Part shown: positions 1 to 6,271 of the stretch, one piece after another | Numbering within the stretch: the stretch's first letter is position 1 | How the letters are laid out: every line of letters begins with the position of its first letter | Assembly (NCBI GenBank): GCA_029865675.1 | Contig: JARXAU010000142.1 | Span: forward strand, 1-7,442 | From: Rhodoferax sp. | GTDB taxonomy: Bacteria > Pseudomonadota > Gammaproteobacteria > Burkholderiales > Burkholderiaceae_C | Direction of reading: 5' to 3' | DNA length: 7,442 nt | Notes under the pieces: generated by a model | Databases searched by the model: none | The model's input: only the letters and a program-made list of their open reading frames with translations | What the model was told of the DNA's origin: nothing | Program-made: the position numbers and the translations under genes

Positions 1-182
1 GGCTCCGGAAGGAGCGCCGGGTTGAGATGGCGATAACGTTCACTTAAGAAAAGCAGATCCCGCCAATCGTCTCCCGCCGAGGGATACCAGGCGATTCGGG
101 GACTCCCCCGATGGGCATTGAGCCAATGATTCAGGCCATTGTGATTTCGGCCAGCCAGCGAACGAAGAAAAGTTTTTGACAT
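1..182 (-). CDS. 5' part of an unrecognised protein, cut by the left edge
   Basis: An ATG at 182-180 opens a frame with no stop through to position 1, giving 60 complete codons. The protein starts MSKTFLRSLAGRNHNGL and then has an IAWYPSAGDDWRDLLFLSERY stretch at about residues 31-50. From memory, the W-Y-P-S-A-G-x-D-x-R-x-L-L pattern resembles the start of small uncharacterised bacterial proteins, but I cannot name a family or a function. The start lies only 4 bp after the TAA of the 228-codon gene, so the two are probably translated from one message, perhaps by re-initiation. There is no Shine-Dalgarno sequence. There is no signal peptide or membrane segment in the visible part. I am fairly sure it is a real coding start, and unsure of its identity. 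Confidence 0.6.
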   Translation of the reverse strand, partial: MSKTFLRSLAGRNHNGLNHWLNAHRGSPRIAWYPSAGDDWRDLLFLSERYRHLNPALLPE

Positions 183-186
183 GGTT

Positions 187-873
187 TTAGGCGGTGATGG
201 GTTCTCCTCGCAGCAGCGAAAAACCTTCGTTCATTTGGATCAGGACTTCCTGTTTTTCTGTTTCCTCAAACTGGTTCGACCATCCAGCCAAAGCCTCGTT
301 TAACTTCAAATGATCCTGCGAAGCCGTTGCTTGTGCCAGTTGTTCAAACACTTCAGGATAATAGCGCTGCAGACGCACGAGTTTATCGAAAAGACCCATC
401 GGCTCACCACGATCGAAGTAATCCTTTTCTTGAAAATGGTGAATCGGCGAAATCAGGCGAACCAGATCAAGGCAATGGATCACTTTTTCCTCATCAGTCT
501 TTTCTTGGCGAATGGCTCCCACAAGGTTAGTCACCATCGTTTTCTTGTGATGGAAGCTGGAAGTTTCCATTCTGAAGAAAGTCCGCTCTTCGAGACTTGC
601 AGAGATCTTGTCACACCAAGCAATAAGCTCTTCCGTCAAATCACGGTTTGGCACACGCGTATCCAAGCTCTTTAAGCCAGTGCCCAAAAACTGAAGCCAA
701 GCTTCCTCGGTTTCTTTAGACCAGCAGAGATTGCGCGCCGTGTCGTAGGCTTGATCGATCTCTTCCAGATACCACCTGTCTTGAAGTGGGTCATTCGGCA
801 TGGCACTCAAAGCTGGGATCGAGGGAAGGGTGCAGGCAATTGCCTGTTTTAGGATGGTGCGACGGTTCGTCAT
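187..873 (-). CDS. Unrecognised 228-residue protein with a twin-arginine-like signal sequence
   Basis: The N-terminus reads MTNRRTILKQ and is followed by a moderately hydrophobic stretch (residues 11-24) ending in LSA. This fits a Tat signal (consensus S/T-R-R-x-F-L-K; here N-R-R-T-I-L-K) with a possible signal peptidase I site after Ala24. Cys14 follows A-I-A, a weak lipobox, so a lipoprotein is a less likely alternative. The mature part (about 200 residues) is rich in Glu, Gln and Leu and looks mostly helical. I see no catalytic motif or cofactor site and do not recognise the family. If the Tat reading is right, the protein folds in the cytoplasm and acts outside it, unlike its operon neighbours. 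It starts 42 bp after the 647-codon gene and ends 4 bp before the next start. There is no clear ribosome binding site. Confidence 0.8.
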   Translation of the reverse strand: MTNRRTILKQAIACTLPSIPALSAMPNDPLQDRWYLEEIDQAYDTARNLCWSKETEEAWLQFLGTGLKSLDTRVPNRDLTEELIAWCDKISASLEERTFFRMETSSFHHKKTMVTNLVGAIRQEKTDEEKVIHCLDLVRLISPIHHFQEKDYFDRGEPMGLFDKLVRLQRYYPEVFEQLAQATASQDHLKLNEALAGWSNQFEETEKQEVLIQMNEGFSLLRGEPITA

Positions 874-915
874 AAGTTGATGGAGAAACTTGGTTTGGAT
901 GGTTCTAGCTTGGGT

Positions 916-2859
916 TTAGTTCATCCTGGTCAAGTCCTGATCAAAGGCACCTAGGCACCCAGAGCAGCAGTAGAAATGGTAGGACCTGCCACAGAGCATG
1001 GCCCATGTTTCGGAAGGGGAGGTGACCGGCACGATGAGAGGCGGCATTGGGCCACAAAGGGGACAGAGTATTTCGCCAGGCTTGACCACTAGATCTTCGA
1101 CGTTTGCCCATGAGTGGAACTGCTCACTCCAAGTGTCCGACGAAAGCAAGGGATCAGCTCCTCGCTTGACCGGGAATTTCAAGATATGGCCACGTGGAAT
1201 CTTGATCCGATGACCATCGGGATGCCGACGTAGCCGGCGAACCTCCCAGAATTCATGGTCAAAAAGGGCTTTTTTAAGGGTCTTCATTTTCCAGAACTGC
1301 TGACCTTTCGCTGCTGATGTCGCCGGCTTGGCAATGATGCGGTAGGTTTGCTGACCGGAATCATCGATGGTAGTTTGCATCCACACTGTCTTGGCGCATT
1401 CTTCAAGCATGAGTGCCAGAAAAAGCACGTCCTTGGTTTTGCGAAGCGGCGCGCCATCACGAGGCCTGAGATCTTCAGTTGCTGGAGGCGCGCTATAAAA
1501 AGGCTTTGGCGGAAAGCTTTTGGAAGTGATCAGACGCTGCTCCACTCGCTCGCAGATCGAGCGTGCCGCGGACGCGCTCATGGAATAGCGTTTGCCGACT
1601 TGGGCGAAGGAGAGTGCCCCTTCACTACCCGAGCCCATGAAAATGCGATACATCTCTCGTTCCTGGTCGGTGATACCGGCGACACGGTTGAGGGCTTCAT
1701 TTTCCTCTTCAATCCATGACTCGTCGTCCGACTCCTCCTCGTTATTGTTGAGGTGGGGTAGCTGATCAGGTCTCTTAACTTTAAGTAGGTCTTGGATTGT
1801 CCTTTTATTCGGTGCTTTGGATTGATCAGAAGATTCGCATTCTTCCATATCTTCACCATAATCACCGAAGCAACTTTTGGCGTAATTGACAGGCATTGAG
1901 AATAAACTGGAGGGTGTTGAGGGGTCACTTCCAAATAGACTACCCATGTTTGATTCCCAAGCTTTATCGTGTCTTTTGCCAGGCGGGTATTCTTCGTGTA
2001 TTTTTGACATCACGTCTTCGCTCACACACTCTATATTGTATAGGCATCTGATTCCTTTTCGCTCTACCAAGACCCTGGCTGCTTCAATTGAAATGGTTTT
2101 AAAGCCAGCGAACCCCAAATAGTAACCTGCGTCAGCAAAAATAGATGCAGCTTCAGGACTTAGTAATTCAAAACTTTTGAGTTCCAGCCCGCCCCTGTGC
2201 GTGGCCAGGATTCTGAGGATCGGCAGAGGCATCTCCTTCAGATCATTGAAGGCTAGTCCGAATCCATGCCATGCCGCGAACCTGTGGGCGAGTGCTATGT
2301 GCCCGGGCGTGTCGGGAAATTCAGTCAGACCGTTGAGATGCAACCAACCGGCATGCTTGCTGAGTAGCGTGGCCGATTCATCCGAAAGCTTTTGAATTCC
2401 GTTCAACAGTAGGTCGCCCTTCTGCGCGATCAACGCCTGAGCCACCTCATCAGAGATGTGTTTAAGCCCATTGAGGAAGAGTTTATCATGGTGTCTGGCC
2501 AAGTGGCGAGCGGAGGTCTCGGAAAGATCCGTGAGCCCGTTGAGATAAAGTGAATTCCCGTGTTTGGACAGGGCTTCGGCGCTTGTGTCCGACAGATGGG
2601 TGAGTCCGTTCAGATAGAGAGTCCCTTGATGGGTTGCAAGAACGACCGCAGCATCTTCTTCGATATCGGTAAATGGGTCCGCAACGAGGTCATGTCTCGG
2701 CTTTTTCTTGGGGAGCAGGCTACTGGCGATTTCGGCAGTCAACACGGCCTTGCTCAGTTTCTTCGCGTTTTGAGGACGGAAAGGCTTGCGAACGAGGTCA
2801 CCCAACGCTTCTAGCAAGGATGGTTCGATGAATTTTGAACGGGATACGGCTTGTGGCAT
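916..2859 (-). CDS. Repeat-solenoid protein with sigma-region-4-like HTH and Cys-rich C-terminus
   Basis: This 647-residue protein has several modules. Residues 1-60 are a basic N-terminal region. Residues 64-289 hold about nine leucine-rich-type repeats of 23 residues, clear in units 1-5 (LYLNGLTHLSD, LYLNGLTDLSE, LFLNGLKHISD and so on) and increasingly degenerate after residue 172. Residues 290-390 are a polar linker with an acidic patch (EEESDDESWIEEENE). Residues 394-446 resemble sigma-70 region 4: ITDQEREMYRIF, then SFAQVGKRYSMSASAARSIC and ERVEQRL, a typical helix-turn-helix. The last 50 residues contain C599, C602, C623, C631, C632 and C635, plausible zinc ligands. No sigma region 2 is present, so it is not a sigma factor. 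I infer a cytoplasmic DNA- or RNA-associated recognition or regulatory protein. It starts 17 bp after the 190-codon gene without a Shine-Dalgarno. Its repeats are paralogous to those of the plus-strand gene at 6575. Confidence 0.88.
   Translation of the reverse strand: MPQAVSRSKFIEPSLLEALGDLVRKPFRPQNAKKLSKAVLTAEIASSLLPKKKPRHDLVADPFTDIEEDAAVVLATHQGTLYLNGLTHLSDTSAEALSKHGNSLYLNGLTDLSETSARHLARHHDKLFLNGLKHISDEVAQALIAQKGDLLLNGIQKLSDESATLLSKHAGWLHLNGLTEFPDTPGHIALAHRFAAWHGFGLAFNDLKEMPLPILRILATHRGGLELKSFELLSPEAASIFADAGYYLGFAGFKTISIEAARVLVERKGIRCLYNIECVSEDVMSKIHEEYPPGKRHDKAWESNMGSLFGSDPSTPSSLFSMPVNYAKSCFGDYGEDMEECESSDQSKAPNKRTIQDLLKVKRPDQLPHLNNNEEESDDESWIEEENEALNRVAGITDQEREMYRIFMGSGSEGALSFAQVGKRYSMSASAARSICERVEQRLITSKSFPPKPFYSAPPATEDLRPRDGAPLRKTKDVLFLALMLEECAKTVWMQTTIDDSGQQTYRIIAKPATSAAKGQQFWKMKTLKKALFDHEFWEVRRLRRHPDGHRIKIPRGHILKFPVKRGADPLLSSDTWSEQFHSWANVEDLVVKPGEILCPLCGPMPPLIVPVTSPSETWAMLCGRSYHFYCCSGCLGAFDQDLTRMN
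1993..2622 (-). repeat. Diverged 23-residue leucine-rich-type repeats within the 647-codon gene
   Basis: About nine units cover residues 80-289, starting near residues 80, 103, 126, 149, 172, 200, 224, 247 and 270. Units 1-4 are exactly 23 residues. The pattern is x-L-x-L-N-G-L-x-x-L-S-D-x-x-A-x-x-L-(8-9), where LxLNGL would be the beta-strand and turn and the second half a helix. Unit 5 is lengthened to about 28 residues and units 6-9 have lost most of the consensus. At the DNA level the units are well diverged, unlike the near-identical array at 6722-7442. Confidence 0.8.
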
Positions 2860-2876
2860 GGGAGGGATTGATGGTG

Positions 2877-3449
2877 TTAGGGGTGCAGCGTTGCAGCGGA
2901 CTGGGTGCGTTTGGCGGAGGCGGCAGCTGGCTCGATGAGTTGGATTCGTTTACGGTTATACTCGATGATCGGGCAGCCATTGGGTTGGTATTGATCTAGC
3001 AGGTGTGCATGCAGTTCTGGGAGTGGTGAGTGGATCTTTTCGGCTACCAGCCTCGCAAACAGATCGTTCGAGTGCGTTACGGTGGACTGGGCATAGGTGT
3101 TGGCAGGAATACCGGAGAACTTGGCCTCAGCGGTCTCGCTGATGAACATGCCGGTGGTTAGGCCTGTGAGTCCATGGTGCTTCACGTACGCGTCGGCATG
3201 GCACCAAATGTAGAGATTGTCGCGCTTTTGGCGCAGTGGCGCCGCGTGAGAGCCATCCACCATAAAAAAGAGGCCTCCGGGGTAACCATGGCCCAGCATG
3301 ATCACACGATCATGCTGGCTGATGAGTTCGCCCATATTCTGATGCCTGGAGTTGGTTACCACCGTGGCTGGAGGAAGGCCAGCGTAGATCGGCGTGAGGA
3401 AATCCGTGCTGCGGTCGTCATGATGGAGCACGAGGGTTTTGAGATTCAT
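2877..3449 (-). CDS. 190-residue protein with His-Gly / Cys signature like clan CD (caspase-type) peptidases; function unproven
   Basis: The visible hallmarks are a hydrophobic block ending in His-Gly (RVIMLGHGYPGG, His54-Gly55) and a second hydrophobic block ending in Cys (NLYIWCHAD, Cys83). Clan CD peptidases (caspases, gingipains, clostripain, separase, CHAT) carry exactly this order of a buried strand + HG and a buried strand + C. The His-Cys gap here is 29 residues; gingipain R has 33 (His211/Cys244). Further conserved-looking stretches are HHDDRSTDFL (9-18), GMFISETAEA (100-109) and the C-terminal PIIEYNRKRI (160-169). From memory this matches a scattered family of small hypothetical proteins with LGHG and IWC-AD motifs, often in accessory DNA. 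Protease activity is inference; a non-catalytic relative is possible. There is no signal peptide, so it is cytoplasmic. It sits 47 bp after the radical SAM gene and 17 bp before the repeat/HTH gene. Confidence 0.85.
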   Translation of the reverse strand: MNLKTLVLHHDDRSTDFLTPIYAGLPPATVVTNSRHQNMGELISQHDRVIMLGHGYPGGLFFMVDGSHAAPLRQKRDNLYIWCHADAYVKHHGLTGLTTGMFISETAEAKFSGIPANTYAQSTVTHSNDLFARLVAEKIHSPLPELHAHLLDQYQPNGCPIIEYNRKRIQLIEPAAASAKRTQSAATLHP

Positions 3450-3496
3450 GGGTTGATCAGGGGTTACTTGATTAAAACGAGATTCTTTAATGACGA

Positions 3497-5026
3497 TCAG
3501 GCCTGACTCAGGATCTTGTCGATGGCCCGGCGGGACAGTTCATCCGGTTCTTGCTCATGTTGAACCATGAGAATCAAATCTTCCGTCCGATGAACGGTGA
3601 ATCGTTCCAGCTTGAAGCTCTCCCCACCACCTTCGCAGGCCACCACTTTCGTTTCCTTCATCACGAGACAGCAGGCCACACCTTTGACTCGATGGATCAG
3701 CTTGGCGGTCTCAGCCACCGATTGCTCCAGCTTCGATTCAAGGTCCAGGTTGGCCTGTATAGCTTGGTTCCGTGCCCGGGTCTCCGCCGCTTTTTTCCCA
3801 GGAGTTAGAAGGGGTTGCCCTTCTCTTGGCGTCAGATCACCTGTCGGGTTTTGATAACTCGTTTCCACAGCCGATCGCTCATGAGAGCACAGTCCTTCAT
3901 CCTTTGCATACTTGCCGATGAGCACCGCTCCTTGATCCTTTTGGCTTTTCCAATAATCCGCATGTCGAGGGTCCACGTACTGCAGGAACCGCAGTTTATT
4001 CCCGAACCGCTTTTGATGAGCTTCAAAGGTCTTCCTCGCATAGGCCTCCCAGTTTTCTTTTTTGGCAGGTCCTTCGCTCACGGCTTCCAGCATCCGCGCC
4101 TCGTTCTCAAAGCCCGCTTCCTTCAGCGCGTCACGTGTTCTAGTAAAGCTCTCTCCCCGCACATTGATCACCTCAGCCCAGACATGTTCCATTTTTTCCG
4201 GCCTCAATGCCTCCCGCATGCTCACCGAGAAGGCATCATAGTCATGCTGGGGAAGGCTGGGACAGATCATGCCAAACGTCCGGCATCCGTGGTCTTGTAA
4301 CCAATGGAGAGATTCGATCCGCTTCGATACTAGTGAGGTTCCACGCTCAAAAGCCGCGGCCAGCTTGTTATTGAGAGTTCCGGTGCTGAAGCCAAAGATC
4401 ACTCGCTGATGGTGGGACAGCCGGTTACCAGGTCGTGTTTTGTCCTCGACGAGTCCGTCTTTGACGAGCTTATGAATCAGGTTGCCCTTGGTCAGCAACC
4501 GCACCTGCCAGTTGGTCTCGTCTAGAATCATCTGACATGCCTGGGCGGTCTCTTTGAGTAGCTCCACGTTGGCCCCGACATCCACGAGAGTCGAGCTATA
4601 CACGACGAGTTCTTGCTCCTTGAGGTCGCGGATGGCTCGCCCGGACAGCCAGCCCTTCACTCCCCCGGCCAGTTGATTCGAGAGGATCTCCAAGGCGGTC
4701 TCTCCTTCTGCCCCACGTCGGCGAATGACCACATCCTCGTGACTCCTGTTCCCGCCATGATCTTTGTTATGATCCCGCAGAAGCTGATAAGTCAGCTTCT
4801 TCATCTGGGCTTCTACATAACAGAAAGAACAGGAATACACGCATGCATCTCCAAGGTTTAGGGTGAGGCCATCACAGAGCAGTTTCTCTTGAAATGCCTC
4901 ACTCGGATACGTCAACACCGTCCGGCTGGGCCTGAACAGGACTGGTTTCTGACTCATGGTCAAAGTGACACCCTCGTGGGCTTTTTCATTTTCGGCTCCT
5001 TCATTGGTATTCGGTTTTAACTCCAT
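3497..5026 (-). CDS. Radical SAM protein, spore-photoproduct-lyase-like, with C-terminal extension
   Basis: Residues 58-70 read LGDACVYSCSFCY. This is the CxxxCxxC motif (Cys62, Cys66, Cys69) that binds the 4Fe-4S cluster for reductive cleavage of S-adenosylmethionine. Downstream, RLLTKGNLI (176-184), FGFSTGTLNNKL (211-222), the RGTSLVSKRIESLHWLQDHG stretch (228-247) and FGMICPSLP (251-259) follow the order of strands in SplB and related 'DNA repair photolyase' proteins. SplB is about 340 residues; this protein has 509. The additional part (about 375-509) includes a coiled-coil-like helix (412-447) and a small beta-rich end. The substrate is unknown, so DNA repair should not be assumed. The start is uncertain. 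ATG 5026 has no Shine-Dalgarno and gives a polar 23-residue extension. ATG 4957 (Met24) begins where family-like sequence begins and is preceded by a mini-ORF. It is probably the first gene of the five-gene operon. Confidence 0.92.
   Translation of the reverse strand: MELKPNTNEGAENEKAHEGVTLTMSQKPVLFRPSRTVLTYPSEAFQEKLLCDGLTLNLGDACVYSCSFCYVEAQMKKLTYQLLRDHNKDHGGNRSHEDVVIRRRGAEGETALEILSNQLAGGVKGWLSGRAIRDLKEQELVVYSSTLVDVGANVELLKETAQACQMILDETNWQVRLLTKGNLIHKLVKDGLVEDKTRPGNRLSHHQRVIFGFSTGTLNNKLAAAFERGTSLVSKRIESLHWLQDHGCRTFGMICPSLPQHDYDAFSVSMREALRPEKMEHVWAEVINVRGESFTRTRDALKEAGFENEARMLEAVSEGPAKKENWEAYARKTFEAHQKRFGNKLRFLQYVDPRHADYWKSQKDQGAVLIGKYAKDEGLCSHERSAVETSYQNPTGDLTPREGQPLLTPGKKAAETRARNQAIQANLDLESKLEQSVAETAKLIHRVKGVACCLVMKETKVVACEGGGESFKLERFTVHRTEDLILMVQHEQEPDELSRRAIDKILSQA
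4960..4989 (-). CDS. Candidate 9-codon leader ORF upstream of the internal start of the radical SAM gene
   Basis: Reading out of frame with the radical SAM gene, ATG 4989 opens MKKPTRVSL followed by TGA at 4962-4960. The stop lies 2 bp before the in-frame ATG at 4957. It has the only strong Shine-Dalgarno I find in the window (AAGGAG, 6-nt spacing). Termination so close to Met24 would allow translational coupling. It could equally be a chance occurrence inside the coding region if the 5026 start is used. Confidence 0.25.
   Translation of the reverse strand: MKKPTRVSL
4996..5001 (-). promoter_or_regulatory. Shine-Dalgarno AAGGAG ahead of the 9-codon leader ORF
   Basis: AAGGAG on the minus strand is followed by CCGAAA and then ATG 4989, an ideal 6-nt spacing. 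It does not serve either in-frame start of the radical SAM gene: it lies inside the coding sequence for 5026 and 38 bp upstream of 4957. It matters because other starts in the window lack such a site. Confidence 0.3.
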
Positions 5027-5033
5027 AGGAGAG

Positions 5034-5062
5034 TATTTACCATACTATAAAGAACAAATCAA
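5034..5062 (-). promoter_or_regulatory. Candidate promoter for the radical SAM operon
   Basis: On the minus strand TTGATT (5062-5057) and TAAATA (5039-5034) are separated by 17 bp. Transcription would begin near 5027, at the first ATG, leaving a roughly 70-nt leader if Met24 (4957) is the true start. An overlapping alternative is TTGACC (5075-5070) with TATAGT (5049-5044), each 5/6 to consensus but with a long 20-bp spacer. Both are visual matches only. Confidence 0.3.
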
Positions 5063-5077
5063 GCGAATTGGTCAAAT

Positions 5078-5149
5078 AAAGACCGAACTTGGCGTGCCTA
5101 TTTTCATGAGCTCGAACGCCGTCCTCGGTCTTTGGGACCACGGACGGCG
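5078..5149 (-). promoter_or_regulatory. Intergenic sequence with two mutually exclusive helices
   Basis: The spacer between the genes ending at 5201 and starting at 5026 holds a hairpin. Positions 5117-5124 pair perfectly with 5142-5149 (8 bp), then after a 2x2 internal loop 5127-5130 pairs with 5136-5139 around a 5-nt loop. Separately, 5125-5133 (TCGGTCTTT on the plus strand) is the exact reverse complement of 5078-5086 (9 bp). The two structures share 5127-5130 and cannot both form fully, as in attenuators or riboswitches. No U-tract follows the GC-rich hairpin on either strand, so it is not an ordinary terminator. It may instead be a protein-binding dyad. Confidence 0.35.
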
Positions 5150-5200
5150 CGCACCGTTTTGTAGCTTCGTTCGTTTTGACCTGGTCTGGTAGTCGCCCAA

Positions 5201-6142
5201 TCAGAGCTTTTCGAGCACTGAACGAATCTTGCCCCAGGCACTGCGAATTTCTTTTTCCAGGGCTTCCGGTGCCAGTTCGGCGGGATCTTTGATCTCCACG
5301 TCCAGTTGAAACGTCTTTCCGGCAGAAATTCTCACCTCGGCCGGTCGGTCCAGCTTCTGGATGCGGGCGCGCAGTTGCTGAAAGGCACTTTCGTTGTATT
5401 GGTTGAGGGTGCTGAATACAGCCACGCGAAGCACATGCTTCCCGATGTGCAGAATGAATTGAGAGGGGATCAGATACAGGCCGGAGCGGTTGCGGTGGGC
5501 GCGCAGGGCTGGCACGGAGCCCTCCTCCACGCCGGCTTGTTTCAGCAGTGACGCAGGCGGATCAAAAGCCTCATCTTCACGAATGCATTCATAGAGCTTC
5601 CAGCGAGCGGCGCAGGAATCTTTGGGCGGCAGTTTTTCGATGACATTACGTGTCGCCAGGTCTTTTTTCAGTTTATACACGATGCGCTCAGGCCGAACCG
5701 AATGACTTCCTTTAGGGTAGATCCACGGTTCATCCACAGGACGATTGTCCAGCAGCTTGGCCACCTTGACGGCATAGTCGGATTTGGTGAAGGTGGGATC
5801 ACTTGGCGCAGGGGCTCTAAACGCTGCGCGGCGAATGATCTCTTTGAACTTCTCGGCATCCTCTGGCTCCAAAGTTTTGAGGATATTCAGAACGTCGCCG
5901 CCCCCTTCTTCAGGTATGGCCCCGTATAGCTCCGGGTGGTCTAAAATCCCCAGCAGTTTGCTGAAGATATCGGGCAATTCAGGATTGAGAACGCCTTTAT
6001 CTGTGAGGAATTGTGCTTTGATCAACTTTTTGATGAACGGATTGTTCGCATTCATCGGGATTCCAGGTGAGTTGATATGGAACTCCAACAGGAGGAGGGC
6101 GCCTTTGATGTCGTGGAAGAGATCGGGAAGTAAGAGAAGCAT
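5201..6142 (-). CDS. Unrecognised protein of about 313 residues
   Basis: A long open frame with normal composition, no recognisable domain, no membrane segment beyond a Leu-rich N-terminus, and no obvious catalytic motif. It begins MLLLLPDLFHD. A Pro/Ala-rich hinge (RAPAPSDP) comes about one third in, followed by a basic middle (SVRPERIVYKLKKDL) and a C-terminal half with an alternating beta/helix look, ending in a charged helix (EKEIRSAWGKIRSVLEKL). The frame is open to a TTG at 6169, but that codon lies in the dyad at 6159-6176. I chose ATG 6142, about 17 bp after the predicted transcription start. ATG 6055 (MNANNPFIKKLIK) is a reasonable alternative, giving 284 residues without the Leu-rich leader. 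It is separated by 174 bp from the radical SAM gene, so it may be a separate unit. Confidence 0.75.
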   Translation of the reverse strand: MLLLLPDLFHDIKGALLLLEFHINSPGIPMNANNPFIKKLIKAQFLTDKGVLNPELPDIFSKLLGILDHPELYGAIPEEGGGDVLNILKTLEPEDAEKFKEIIRRAAFRAPAPSDPTFTKSDYAVKVAKLLDNRPVDEPWIYPKGSHSVRPERIVYKLKKDLATRNVIEKLPPKDSCAARWKLYECIREDEAFDPPASLLKQAGVEEGSVPALRAHRNRSGLYLIPSQFILHIGKHVLRVAVFSTLNQYNESAFQQLRARIQKLDRPAEVRISAGKTFQLDVEIKDPAELAPEALEKEIRSAWGKIRSVLEKL

Positions 6143-6158
6143 GGGGTTTTTATTTGTC

Positions 6159-6176
6159 ACACATAACAATATGTGT
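6159..6176. promoter_or_regulatory. Perfect dyad ACACATA-N4-TATGTGT, candidate operator
   Basis: A perfect 7-bp inverted repeat with a 4-bp centre (ACAA) lies in the intergenic region between divergent genes at 6142 (minus) and 6272 (plus). On the minus strand it covers a candidate -10 box, so a bound dimeric repressor would block that promoter. An 18-bp dyad is a usual size for helix-turn-helix regulators; which protein binds is unknown. Confidence 0.45.
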
Positions 6177-6194
6177 TTAAGCTCGAAAGAGCAA
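6166..6194 (-). promoter_or_regulatory. Candidate promoter for the minus-strand gene at 6142
   Basis: TTGCTC (6194-6189) and TATTGT (6171-6166) on the minus strand are spaced by 17 bp. Transcription would start near 6159 and leave a leader of about 17 nt before ATG 6142. The -10 box lies inside the dyad at 6159-6176. The match to consensus is moderate (3/6 and 4/6). Confidence 0.3.
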
Positions 6195-6271
6195 TTATCA
6201 AGCGATCAATCAAAAAATAATCTTGGCTGTTTGGTTTGCGGTGATGAGCTTTTTGTTAGTTACTAATTACC

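Noticed and set aside
310..675. Plus-strand open frame of 121 codons
   Set aside because: It lies wholly opposite the 228-codon gene, its composition is not protein-like, and it has no start signal; it is a shadow frame.
916..2859. Alternative sigma factor
   Set aside because: Only a region-4-like helix-turn-helix is visible; there is no region 2 for -10 recognition and core binding.
3815..4300. Plus-strand open frame of 161 codons
   Set aside because: It lies antisense to the radical SAM gene, whose motifs and family order are clear; it is Phe/Arg/His-rich in a way typical of shadow frames.
5117..5149. Intrinsic terminator after the gene ending at 5201
   Set aside because: The hairpin is strong but no run of T follows it on the minus strand (TTCGAGC), nor directly on the plus strand (CGCACCG).
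6181..6192. GCTC-GAAA-GAGC mini-hairpin with GNRA loop next to the dyad
   Set aside because: A 4-bp stem is too short to separate from chance, although its place by the operator-like dyad is noted.
5784..6266. Plus-strand open frame of 160 codons
   Set aside because: It runs mostly opposite the gene at 6142-5201 and through the divergent promoter region; it is Ser-rich with no recognisable features.
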